A stretch of 64,000 nucleotides of DNA, from the NCBI GenBank assembly GCA_002359895.1, contig DEOB01000008.1, forward strand, positions 85,928 through 149,927, read 5' to 3'. The stretch's first letter is position 1; the number at the start of each line of letters is the position of its first letter. Shown here piece by piece: positions 44,701 through 51,694 of the stretch. Source of the stretch: Stenotrophomonas sp. UBA2629. GTDB taxonomy: Bacteria > Pseudomonadota > Gammaproteobacteria > Xanthomonadales > Xanthomonadaceae. The translations under genes were made by a program, and so were the position numbers. Below the pieces are notes generated by a model. It worked only from the letters and a program-made list of their open reading frames with translations, was not told where the DNA came from and ran no database searches.

Positions 44701-46192
44701 CCGCGATGGGCGTGTCATCGCCCATCGAGCCGGTGGCTTCCTGGCCGATTTCGGCCAACGGCCGCAGCACCTGTTCCACTTCCTCGGAAGTGAGCTGGAA
44801 CAGCTTGTGATAGCTGCGCAGCGTGGGCTCGTCGAACGGCTCTTCGGCCAGCGACGGGTCGATCAGCTCGGTCTGCAGATAAGTGACGCCCTGATGCAGC
44901 CACTGCTTGTAAGGCGCACGCGCACGGTTGATGCGGTCAATGGCGTCGGAGTCGAGCAGGTCGCCGCGCTTGAGATCGATGGCCATCATCTGGCCCGGCC
45001 CCAGCTTGCCTTTGCGCACCACGCGCTCGGCCGGCACTTCCCACACGCCCGCCTCCGAGGCCACCAGGAAGTGGCGGTCGGAGGTCAGCATCCAGCGCGC
45101 CGGGCGCAGGCCGTTGCGGTCCAGCGTGCAGGCGGCGTAGCGGCCATCGCAGGCAACGATGCCGGCCGGGCCGTCCCACGGCTCGGTGTTCAGACCATAG
45201 AACTCGTAGAAGGCGGCGAGGTCGGCGTCCTTGAACTCCAGCGACTGCGTTGCCGGCGGCACCAGAATGCGCAGCGCCTGGATCAGCTCCATGCCACCGG
45301 CCACCATCAGTTCCAGCATGTTGTCCATGCTCTGCGAGTCGGAGCCGTGCATCGAGATGACGGGGTCGAACTCGGCGATGTCGAACTTCGGCGTTTTCCA
45401 CACCTTGCTGCGCGCCTGCGCCCAGTGGCGGTTGCCTTCGATGGTGTTGATCTCGCCGTTGTGGGCGAGCAGGCGGAACGGATGCGCCAGCGGCCAGCGC
45501 GGCAGGGTGTTGGTGGAAAAGCGTTGATGGAAAACCACCACGCTGGAGGCCAGCTCGTGGCGCTGCAGGTCCGGGAAGAACGTGCTCAGCTTGTCCGGCA
45601 GCACCATGCCCTTGTAGCTGATGGCATCCGGGCTGAGCGTGGTGACGTAGTAATCGGCGATGTCGCGCAGTTGCTGCTCGCTGCGGCGGCGTGCCAGAAA
45701 CAGCGCCAGTGCAAACTGCTCGGCGCTCTGGCTGACGTCGGCATCGACAAACACCTGTTCAATCTGCGGCAGCGTGTCGCGGGCCAGTTCACCGCAGACA
45801 CTGTCATCGGTAGGCACCTTGCGCCAACCGCGCGGCTGGCAGCCGGCGTTGCGCAGTTGTGCATCCAGTTCGTCGCGACATCGCTGTGCGGCATCGGCAT
45901 CGTGCGGCAGAAACACCACACCTGCAGCGAAGTTGGGGCCGATGCGGATGCCGGCCTCTTCGGCCAGCTGCCGCAGGAACACGGTGGGTTTACGCAGCAG
46001 CAGGCCGCAGCCGTCGCCGGTCAAGCCATCGGCAGCGACGCCACCGCGGTGGGTCATGCGCGACAGCGCGGCAATGGCGGTGTCCACCAACAGGCGGGAG
46101 GGTTGGTCATCAAGCTGGGCGACCATGCCAAAACCACAGGCGTCGCGTTCGTCTTGCGGGTCGTAGAGCCCTTGCGGTGTACCAGCGGCCAT
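41738..46192 (-). CDS. gltB: Glutamate synthase large (alpha) subunit
   Basis: A 1484-residue protein that makes two glutamates from glutamine and 2-oxoglutarate. The amidotransferase nucleophile is the cysteine in DACGFGMVAQ after a propeptide of about 18 residues. The FMN-barrel synthase domain follows (GGRSNSGEGGEDPVRY, SGHDGGTGASP), with the 3Fe-4S cysteines in CKYLRICHLNNCATG and a C-terminal GXGXG beta-helix (GMAGGRLVVRPPRG, GATGGELFAAGRAGERFGVR). Length is normal. A long imperfect inverted repeat lies in its leader. The pathway also consumes the 2-oxoglutarate made by the hydroxyproline operon, but physical linkage may be chance. Confidence 0.97.
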   Translation of the reverse strand: MAAGTPQGLYDPQDERDACGFGMVAQLDDQPSRLLVDTAIAALSRMTHRGGVAADGLTGDGCGLLLRKPTVFLRQLAEEAGIRIGPNFAAGVVFLPHDADAAQRCRDELDAQLRNAGCQPRGWRKVPTDDSVCGELARDTLPQIEQVFVDADVSQSAEQFALALFLARRRSEQQLRDIADYYVTTLSPDAISYKGMVLPDKLSTFFPDLQRHELASSVVVFHQRFSTNTLPRWPLAHPFRLLAHNGEINTIEGNRHWAQARSKVWKTPKFDIAEFDPVISMHGSDSQSMDNMLELMVAGGMELIQALRILVPPATQSLEFKDADLAAFYEFYGLNTEPWDGPAGIVACDGRYAACTLDRNGLRPARWMLTSDRHFLVASEAGVWEVPAERVVRKGKLGPGQMMAIDLKRGDLLDSDAIDRINRARAPYKQWLHQGVTYLQTELIDPSLAEEPFDEPTLRSYHKLFQLTSEEVEQVLRPLAEIGQEATGSMGDDTPIAVLSRHTRPLYDYFRQAFAQVTNPPIDPLREECAMSLSTQLGKETNIFHAGPETVNHVILNSPVLSQRKLRQLLKMEQYVERNRLIDLSYSVEEGIKAGIERICAQCEQAARDGAVMLLLSDRYPVPERPMVHALLATSAVHHHLSTVGLRCDVNLIVETGTARDAHHMACLLGYGATAVYPYLAYQTLFDMGRRGILQLKKGGEVSQIGRSYRKGIYKGLSKIISKMGICTVASYRGAQLFEIIGLDPDVVQLCFPDATARIGGVNLARLDTEAQELTVRAWNALAPAEVGGLLKYVHGGEYHMYNPDVVLTLQRASRTGKAEDWRAYRDAVHSRPTSALRDLLQLKPAATPTPLAEVEPAQALFKRFDTAAISLGALSPEAHEALAIAMNRLGGRSNSGEGGEDPVRYGTEKRSKIKQVASGRFGVTAEYLVNAEVLQIKVAQGAKPGEGGQLPGHKVNELIARLRYAKPGIGLISPPPHHDIYSIEDLAQLIYDLKQVNPDALVSVKLVSHAGVGTIAAGVVKAGADLITVSGHDGGTGASPISSIRYAGVPWELGVAESHQALIGNDLRGRTQLQTDGGLKTGLDVIKAALLGADSFGFGTGPMIVLGCKYLRICHLNNCATGVATQDERLREGYFTGLPERVENFFRLLAEEVREWLSYLGVRSLDEIVGRTDLLEQLEVSPREGVKVDLSRLLAPARYEGPHCAAQRLYQSPDSLATQMDTLLADAIAHKRGGDHRFLIHNTDRSIGTRLSGTIARAHGNHGMNDAPLNLRFRGTAGQSLGAFNVDGLNLEVEGEANDYVGKGMAGGRLVVRPPRGARFEARNTAIIGNTCLYGATGGELFAAGRAGERFGVRNSGALAVIEGAGDHCCEYMTDGIVAVLGKVGLNFGAGFTGGLAYVLDIDRDFVDRYNHELIDIHRISAEGFENHRQHLHTLISRHRELTGSIWAQQILDEFRDYVGKFWLVKPKAASIESLAAALRNAA

Positions 46193-46208
46193 CTGTGCCT
46201 CTCAGCGA

Positions 46209-46248
46209 TGTCAGGTGAGCGGCGACACTCCTGCCCGCTCGCCTGACA
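46209..46248 (-). promoter_or_regulatory. Large inverted repeat in the gltB leader
   Basis: Arms TGTCAGGTGAGCGG (46209-46222) and CCGCTCGCCTGACA (46235-46248) pair over 13 of 14 positions around a 12-base loop. The structure begins 17 bases upstream of the gltB start codon, so it is either an operator dyad or a leader hairpin close to the ribosome-binding site. Confidence 0.55.
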
Positions 46249-46466
46249 CGCCATGCACACGAAGGTGAGGCGCGCCGTTCCGCATCGTCCGGCTGTTTGG
46301 GGTAAGGCTGGTCAACATCGCTTGTGCAGCGTGCTTGCCAGCGCTGGCGCCCTCGCGCTCACCCAATGCACATGGTGTGCTCTACCTGGAGCGCACCTGA
46401 GGTCACCGGATGCGCTCGACTAAATCACAGTTGTTGCAGCGCCGCAATACATCGTTGCTTGCGCAA

Positions 46467-46493
46467 CCAAAGCCTTGCAGGGCAAGGCTTTGG
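46467..46493 (-). terminator. 12-bp perfect hairpin after I78 inhibitor gene
   Basis: CCAAAGCCTTGC / GCAAGGCTTTGG with a 3-base loop lies eleven bases beyond the minus-strand stop codon. It is an obvious transcription end, though without a long T-run. Confidence 0.7.
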
Positions 46494-46504
46494 TCGTTGC
46501 CTGT

Positions 46505-46900
46505 TCAGCCGCAACGCAGGCCGGTGATGACGCCCTTGTCATCGGTTTCGATGTTCAGGCGCTCGCCGATGAACTCCATCGTCACCGCCTGGTTGGGCTT
46601 GAGCGTGCGTACATCGCTGGCGCCGGCATCTTCCTTGGCCTGCGTCTGCAGCGCCTCGGACCATGCCTGGCCGACCAGGCCCTGCACCTGGCTGGCGTCG
46701 CAGCTGGCCGGCGGTGGCGGGGTGGCGGTGCCCGGGTCGGGTGTGGCAGCCGCAGTGGCGGCCTGCTGTGCCTTGTCCAGGGCTTCTTCCTGCTCTTCCG
46801 GGGCCGGGCCTGCACAGGCGCCCAGTGCCAGCATCAATGAAAGCGCGGCAATCAGGGCGGCGGGGCGGCGAAGGCCGCGCGTCGTCGTCGGGAACTGCAT
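46505..46900 (-). CDS. I78-family peptidase inhibitor lipoprotein
   Basis: A 131-residue lipoprotein. The signal peptide ends in the lipobox LALGAC, followed by an acidic and proline-rich linker. The C-terminal 65 residues match the potato-inhibitor-like I78 family: a first cysteine in ASCDAS, the pattern VRTLKPNQAVTMEFIGERLN, and the final GLRCG with the second cysteine. It would protect the envelope from serine peptidases. The start at 46900 precedes the signal peptide; longer frames add an unrelated N-terminus. Confidence 0.75.
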   Translation of the reverse strand: MQFPTTTRGLRRPAALIAALSLMLALGACAGPAPEEQEEALDKAQQAATAAATPDPGTATPPPPASCDASQVQGLVGQAWSEALQTQAKEDAGASDVRTLKPNQAVTMEFIGERLNIETDDKGVITGLRCG

Positions 46901-47025
46901 CGGTACTCCAGTGCGTGTTGGGTGACGCTGCAAGCATATCGCCAAGCGGACCGCTGCGGCCGTGGCCTTGACGGTGCATGCAGCAGCGGTTCTGGACAAT
47001 GACGATCAATGGACGGACGCATTTC

Positions 47026-48084
47026 ATGAGCGCGCAGTCGAACAACGATGCTCCGCACGCGGCGCGTCATGCCGGGTTGCGGCATGTCAGCGACCAGCTG
47101 GCGGGGATTTCGCGTGTGCGTGCGGGCAAAGGCTTCCGTTATCTGCAGGGCAAGAAGGTGGTGCGCGAGGCGGCCACGCTGGAACGCATCCGCCGCCTGG
47201 CCATTCCACCGGCGTATACGCAGGTGTGGATCTGCCCCCGCGCCGACGGCCACCTGCAGGCCACCGGGCGCGATGCACGCGGGCGCAAGCAATACCGTTA
47301 TCACACCGATTGGGTACAGCTGCGCAGCGATGGCAAGTTCGACCGCATTCTGGCGTTCGGCAAGGCACTGCCCTCATTGCGGCGCAAGGTGCGGCAGGAT
47401 CTGTCCCTGCCGGGGTTGCCACGCGAGAAAGTACTGGCGCTGGTGGTGACGGTGATGGGCCAGACCCTGGCACGCGTGGGCAATGATGCCTATGCACGTG
47501 ACAATCATTCCTATGGGCTGACCACGCTGCGCAACCGTCACCTGCAGGCGGTGCGCGATGGCCGGCTGCTGATGCGCTTTCGCGGCAAGTCCGGGCAGGA
47601 GCAGGAGCTGGTGATCGATGATGCGCGTCTGGTGCGATTGATCCGCCGCTGTCGGCAATTGCCGGGGCAGATGCTGTTCCAGTACCGCGATGACGATGGC
47701 GCCGTGCACGCGGTGGATTCCGGCGACGTGAATGCGTATCTGAAAGCGCTGACCGGCGGCGACTTCACCGCCAAGGACTTCCGTACCTGGGGTGGCACCT
47801 TGGTGGCGTTGCACGAACTGGCGCAGCTGCCGGTTGCCGACGATGCCAGCGAACGGTCACTGGCCGCGCAGCAGAACCAGGTCATAGCAACGGTGGCGGC
47901 GGTGCTGGGCAACACCCCGGCGGTGTGTCGCAAGGCCTATATCGACCCGTGCGTGTTCAGCGGCTGGCGGCAGGGCCGGCTGCAGGTGTTGTGCGGGCTG
48001 CGCGGCGCGCGGCAATGGGAGAAAGCCGCGCTGGCCTTCCTGCGTGCGGGTCACCGCGCGCAGCGACGCGATCAGCCGCAGTAG
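47026..48084 (+). CDS. Type IB DNA topoisomerase (poxvirus-like)
   Basis: A DNA topoisomerase of about 352 residues that relaxes supercoils through a 3'-phosphotyrosine. The N-terminal domain begins RHVSDQLAGISRVRAGKGFRY; RIRRLAIPPAYTQVWICPR is conserved; the active-site tyrosine is in PAVCRKAYIDPCVF. The catalytic domain includes VGNDAYARDNHSYGLTTLRN. The start is uncertain: in-frame ATGs occur at 46978, 46999 and 47026 without a good ribosome-binding site; the last keeps all conserved sequence. Its 3' end overlaps the minus-strand lipoprotein gene by 13 bases. Confidence 0.92.
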   Translation: MSAQSNNDAPHAARHAGLRHVSDQLAGISRVRAGKGFRYLQGKKVVREAATLERIRRLAIPPAYTQVWICPRADGHLQATGRDARGRKQYRYHTDWVQLRSDGKFDRILAFGKALPSLRRKVRQDLSLPGLPREKVLALVVTVMGQTLARVGNDAYARDNHSYGLTTLRNRHLQAVRDGRLLMRFRGKSGQEQELVIDDARLVRLIRRCRQLPGQMLFQYRDDDGAVHAVDSGDVNAYLKALTGGDFTAKDFRTWGGTLVALHELAQLPVADDASERSLAAQQNQVIATVAAVLGNTPAVCRKAYIDPCVFSGWRQGRLQVLCGLRGARQWEKAALAFLRAGHRAQRRDQPQ

Positions 48085-48404
48085 ATTGCCGTGATGTTGT
48101 TGGTGCGGCCCGTCTCGATGGTCAGCTGGCTGCCGCCGCTGGTCGAGGACGGCACATCCACCGAATTGGCATGGCCATCGGCCTGTTCGCCGCCGCGCAC
48201 GACATTCACGTCCAGGCTGTCGCTGTCCACCCGCGCGCGTTCAACCGTGCCCGGGGAGGCGGCCAAGCCTACCGCGCCGCGCACCGTATCCACGTGGCAT
48301 TGGCCGGAGATCACGCCGTCAATCGGCTGTATGTCGGTGACATAGGCGGAATTGCAGGCCGACAGCAGCAGGGCGGCAGCGGGCAGTGCGAGCAGACGAT
48401 ACAT
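48072..48404 (-). CDS. Small lipoprotein, possible I78-like inhibitor
   Basis: A 110-residue lipoprotein with lipobox LLLSAC. The mature part has a cysteine in SGQCHVDTVRG and ends NNITAIYCG; spacing and the final C-G recall the I78 family, with LTIETGRTNNI in the place of the RLNI segment. The match is weaker than for the gene at 46505-46900. It converges on and slightly overlaps the topoisomerase gene, so both small inhibitors flank that gene. Confidence 0.6.
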   Translation of the reverse strand: MYRLLALPAAALLLSACNSAYVTDIQPIDGVISGQCHVDTVRGAVGLAASPGTVERARVDSDSLDVNVVRGGEQADGHANSVDVPSSTSGGSQLTIETGRTNNITAIYCG

Positions 48405-48562
48405 GGCGTACTCCAAACAGGTGCGATGAAGAGCCATGAGCATCGCTTCCGGCCTGTAAGCAACGGATGAACTCCACATCTTCACCACCTTTCTTCACCC
48501 GTGCGGCAGCGGCGTGATCGGCACACTGGCCGCCATCCAACGAGCAACGAGAGGGCGATGCA

Positions 48563-48784
48563 ATGGGCACCTGCGATGTATGCGGCAACACCTATGCCGG
48601 GAGTTTCACCGTCACCCAAGGGGACGTGACCCGCACCTTCGATTCGTTCGAATGCGCCATCCACCTGCTGGCACCGCGTTGCGCGCACTGTGAATGCGCC
48701 ATCATCGGCCATGGCGTGGAAGCCGATGGGCAGATCTATTGCTGCGAACACTGTGCGCGTCACACCGAAGGCACGCCGCATTGA
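48563..48784 (+). CDS. Small cysteine-rich zinc-ribbon or metallothionein-like protein
   Basis: A 73-residue protein with ten cysteines and several histidines: CDVC at 4-7, FECAIH, CAHCEC and YCCEHCARH near the end. The last motif recalls the C-terminus of bacterial metallothioneins (YC-x2-C). It may bind zinc structurally or store metal. CGAGAGGG lies upstream of the ATG. It is followed by the SDR gene 33 bp later on the same strand. No family is assigned with confidence. Confidence 0.65.
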   Translation: MGTCDVCGNTYAGSFTVTQGDVTRTFDSFECAIHLLAPRCAHCECAIIGHGVEADGQIYCCEHCARHTEGTPH

Positions 48785-48817
48785 ACCCGGTGACGTAGCT
48801 CTCCAAGGAGAATGAGC

Positions 48818-49852
48818 ATGGCTGTCCGCAAGAAGACCCGCGCAGGCAAAGCGGCGGCAAAGCAGGTTGCACCAACCCCGGCGACTTCCAGCGCGGCCAG
48901 CACCGCCGCGCGACAGCGCCGGCTGCAGCAGCAGACGCAGCAGAAAGATGCCGCAGCGCCGGCCAAGCCGGGAAAAACCAAACCCGTGCAGGCCGGTACG
49001 CGAAAGCAGCCTGAAAAAATGCCGGCGCAGCAGCTGGATAAACCGGGCAGCGAAAGCGAGCTGCAGCTGGAGCCCCGTTATCTGGCGCCGTCCTACCGGG
49101 GCAGCGGCAAGCTGCAGGGCCTGCGCGCGATCATCACCGGCGCCGATTCCGGCATCGGCCGTGCGGTGGCGGTGCTGTTCGCACGCGAGGGCGCGGACGT
49201 GGCGGTGTTGTATCTGGACGAACACGAAGATGCACGTGTCACGTGTGAGCACATCGGCAACGAAGGCACGCGCAGCATGGCCATCAGCGGTGACGTGCGC
49301 GACCCCGCGTTCTGCAGCAAGGCAGTGAAACAGGTGGTGAAAAAATTCGGCGGCATCGACATCCTGGTCAACAATGCCGCCTTCCAGCTGCATTGCGACC
49401 GGCTCGAAGACCTGGGCGATGAGCACCTGCAGGAAACCCTGCAGACCAACATTGCCGGTTACATCCACATGGCACGCGCGGTGCTACCGCATCTTGGCAA
49501 TGGCGCCAGCATCATCAACACCGGCTCGGAGACCGGCCTCTTCGGCAGCAAGGCGTTGATTGACTATTCGGCGACCAAGGGCGCGATCCATGCGTTTACC
49601 CTTTCGCTGGCCAGCCAGTTGTTGCCACGTGGCATCCGCGTCAACTGTGTGGCACCTGGTCCGGTGTGGACGCCGTTGAATCCCGCCGACAAACAGGCCA
49701 AAGATGTGGCCGAGTTCGGCAAGGACAGCGACATGGGCCGGCCAGCGCAGCCGGAAGAACTGTCGCCGGCCTATGTGTTCCTGGCCTCGCCGGTGACGGC
49801 CAGCTACATCAGCGGCGTGGTGCTGCCGGTGATGGGTGGCCCGCGCGGGTGA
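48818..49852 (+). CDS. Short-chain dehydrogenase with lysine/alanine-rich N-terminal extension
   Basis: A 344-residue SDR. The NAD(P) motif is TGADSGIGRAVA (about 110-121), followed by NNAAF, the catalytic serine in NTGSETG and the YxxxK motif in DYSATKGA. The C-terminal VAPGPVWTPLNP is typical of YghA-type SDRs. The first 75 residues are an extra K/A/Q/P-rich tail (KKTRAGKAAAKQ, AASTAARQRRLQQQTQQ), disordered and histone-H1-like. The start at 48818 has AAGGAG seven bases upstream; the in-frame ATG at 48812 is too close to it. Substrate is unknown. Confidence 0.88.
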   Translation: MAVRKKTRAGKAAAKQVAPTPATSSAASTAARQRRLQQQTQQKDAAAPAKPGKTKPVQAGTRKQPEKMPAQQLDKPGSESELQLEPRYLAPSYRGSGKLQGLRAIITGADSGIGRAVAVLFAREGADVAVLYLDEHEDARVTCEHIGNEGTRSMAISGDVRDPAFCSKAVKQVVKKFGGIDILVNNAAFQLHCDRLEDLGDEHLQETLQTNIAGYIHMARAVLPHLGNGASIINTGSETGLFGSKALIDYSATKGAIHAFTLSLASQLLPRGIRVNCVAPGPVWTPLNPADKQAKDVAEFGKDSDMGRPAQPEELSPAYVFLASPVTASYISGVVLPVMGGPRG

Positions 49853-49962
49853 GTGCCAAGCGGCGTGGCGCACGGAAGGGGTAAGCGTGTGCCGGGCTCA
49901 GACTCGGCCCCTTCTTTGCAGCAACTCCCGGATAATCACGGCATTCGTACCTGCAGGATGTC

Positions 49963-51081
49963 GTGATGCCACAGCAGGAAAGCTGTCGAGTTCTGGTATT
50001 GGGTGGCTACGGCCATTTCGGCGCACGCATCGTGCGCGCGCTGTCGATCACGCCCGGCATCACCGTCATCGCCGCGGGTCGCAATCCTGCGCAGGCTGCA
50101 GGGAAACTGCCGGGTGTGGATCTGGCATGCATCGAGCTGTGCAGGCTGGATACTGCCGATCCGGATTTCGCAGTGGCGCTTGCAGCGACGCGCGCGCAAC
50201 TGGTCATCCACACGGCGGGGCCATTTCAAGGGCAGGGCTTTGATGTCGCCCGTGCCTGTCTGCAGGCCGGCATGCATTACATCGACCTTGCCGACGGCCG
50301 TGATTTCGTCCGCGATTTTCCCGCGCAGGTGGATGCAGCCGCACGCCAAGCACAGCGCAGTGCCATCAGCGGCGCAAGCACGCTGCCGGGGCTTTCAAGC
50401 GCCGTTGTGGATGCACTGGCGCCGCAGTTCGAGCAGCTGCACAGCATCGACATGGTCATCGCGCCGGCTCAGGCCACGCCGCTGGGCATGGCCACGGTGC
50501 GTGCAGTGCTGTCGTACTGCGGGCAGGGATTTGACTGCTGGATGGACGGGCGCTGGCAACGCGTGATCGGCTGGGCCAATCCGCAGCCGGTGCGTTTTGC
50601 CCACATCGGCCCGCGATTGGCGTCGGCCTGCGATGTGCCCGATCACGACCTGCTGGTGCAACGCTATCCGGGCGTACGCACGGTGCGTTTTCGTGCGGCG
50701 TTGGAGTTGCCATTCCTGGCGCGTTGCCTCGCAGCCATCGCGTGGTTGCGTCGTGTCGGCCTGCCGTTGCCGATGCAAGCGCTGGCCGGTGTGTTTGCGC
50801 GCGCGGGGCGTTGCTTTGATCGCTTCGGCACCGACCTGGGCGGCATGCGCGTGACCCTGCGCGGCCAGCGTGGCGGTGTTGCGCACACCGTGCACTGGGA
50901 CCTCACCGCACCAATGCTGCATGGCCCGGAAATCCCCACCTTCGCCGCCGTGCTGCTGGCGCGACGGTTGGCACGTGGCGAAGCACTGCCGATAGGTGCG
51001 CATGCCTGTGTCGGCCTGATCAGCCTGGCCGAATTCGAGAGCGAGTTCGTGCGTTGGCAGATTGAGAGCCAGATCAGCTGA
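49963..51081 (+). CDS. Saccharopine-dehydrogenase-like NAD(P)-binding protein
   Basis: A 372-residue protein with an N-terminal Rossmann fold (RVLVLGGYGHFGARIVRAL at about 7-25; AAGRNPAQA next). The segments VIHTAGPFQGQGFDVARACL and YIDLADGRDFV are characteristic of saccharopine dehydrogenase-like reductases. The C-terminal half is more variable and probably binds the substrate. Substrate and pathway are unknown. It appears to be a single gene. Confidence 0.8.
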   Translation: MMPQQESCRVLVLGGYGHFGARIVRALSITPGITVIAAGRNPAQAAGKLPGVDLACIELCRLDTADPDFAVALAATRAQLVIHTAGPFQGQGFDVARACLQAGMHYIDLADGRDFVRDFPAQVDAAARQAQRSAISGASTLPGLSSAVVDALAPQFEQLHSIDMVIAPAQATPLGMATVRAVLSYCGQGFDCWMDGRWQRVIGWANPQPVRFAHIGPRLASACDVPDHDLLVQRYPGVRTVRFRAALELPFLARCLAAIAWLRRVGLPLPMQALAGVFARAGRCFDRFGTDLGGMRVTLRGQRGGVAHTVHWDLTAPMLHGPEIPTFAAVLLARRLARGEALPIGAHACVGLISLAEFESEFVRWQIESQIS

Positions 51082-51247
51082 GGCGGGGCTTGTCGAAACC
51101 GGATGTGTGCGGTGTTTCCACCTGCACAGGTAGCAACGGTGCTCGACGGCTGATCTTCTGCAGGTGATCCAGCCGGCACGGGGAGCCGAGCAGAAGAGCC
51201 AAGCTGAAGCATTCAGCCTTCTCGCGGCGGGGTGTCGATCGGCCTAT

Positions 51248-51292
51248 TGACTACATTTGTAGTCATCACTACGGTGGCGACAAGTGTAGTCA
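51248..51292. promoter_or_regulatory. Two BlaI/MecI-type operators
   Basis: Site 1 (51248-51265) is a perfect dyad TGACTACA-TT-TGTAGTCA. Site 2 (51275-51292), TGGCGACA-AG-TGTAGTCA, matches it in 14 of the 16 arm positions. Centres are 27 bp apart and the second ends 13 bases before the repressor start. The core TACA/TGTA is that of BlaI/MecI boxes. Confidence 0.8.
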
Positions 51293-51304
51293 CTGGAGTC
51301 GGCC

Positions 51305-51691
51305 ATGCGCCGCAAGACCGTCGGGGACCAGGAACTGGCCCTGCTGCAGTACATCGGAGAGAACGAGCCCACCAGCGTGGGTGAGGTTGCAGCGCGTTAT
51401 GGCGAGTCGCGCGGGCTGGCCCGTTCGACCGTGCTGACGATGATGGAACGCCTGCGCACCAAGGGTTACCTGCAGCGCGCCGCGCAGGAGGGCGTGTACC
51501 GCTACCACACCACCGCCGAGCAGCAGGACGTGGTGAACAGTGCAGTCGGCAGCTTTGTCGAGAAAACTCTGCAGGGGTCCATCTCGCCGTTCGTGACCTG
51601 GATGTCGGAGAAGGCACAGGTGAGCGACAACGAACTGGCCGAACTGGAAGCGCTGGTCAGCAAGCTGCAATCGCAGCGCCGGGAGGACTGA
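51305..51691 (+). CDS. BlaI/MecI/CopY-family transcriptional repressor
   Basis: A 128-residue winged-helix repressor (VGDQELALLQYIGENEP, VGEVAARYGESRGLARSTVL, MMERLRTKGYLQRA) with a C-terminal dimerisation helix pair. It is normally inactivated by the protease activity of its partner M56 membrane protein, which is encoded three bases downstream. The two operators immediately upstream show autoregulation of the pair. No beta-lactamase gene lies nearby. Confidence 0.92.
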   Translation: MRRKTVGDQELALLQYIGENEPTSVGEVAARYGESRGLARSTVLTMMERLRTKGYLQRAAQEGVYRYHTTAEQQDVVNSAVGSFVEKTLQGSISPFVTWMSEKAQVSDNELAELEALVSKLQSQRRED

Positions 51692-51694
51692 GTC

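Larger units (their letters stand above)
46193..46504. other. Intergenic region with gltB leader and I78 terminator
   Basis: This 312-bp gap carries the gltB control region on its left (inverted repeat at 46209-46248) and a strong hairpin on its right (46467-46493) that ends the minus-strand I78 gene. The middle (about 46250-46460) shows no coding potential, repeat or recognisable promoter. Confidence 0.6.

Noticed and set aside
42845..46246. Very long open frame (1133 codons) on the plus strand opposite gltB
   Set aside because: It is the antisense shadow of gltB in GC-rich DNA; its composition is histidine-, arginine- and glutamine-rich with no domain, while the gltB frame shows full family conservation.
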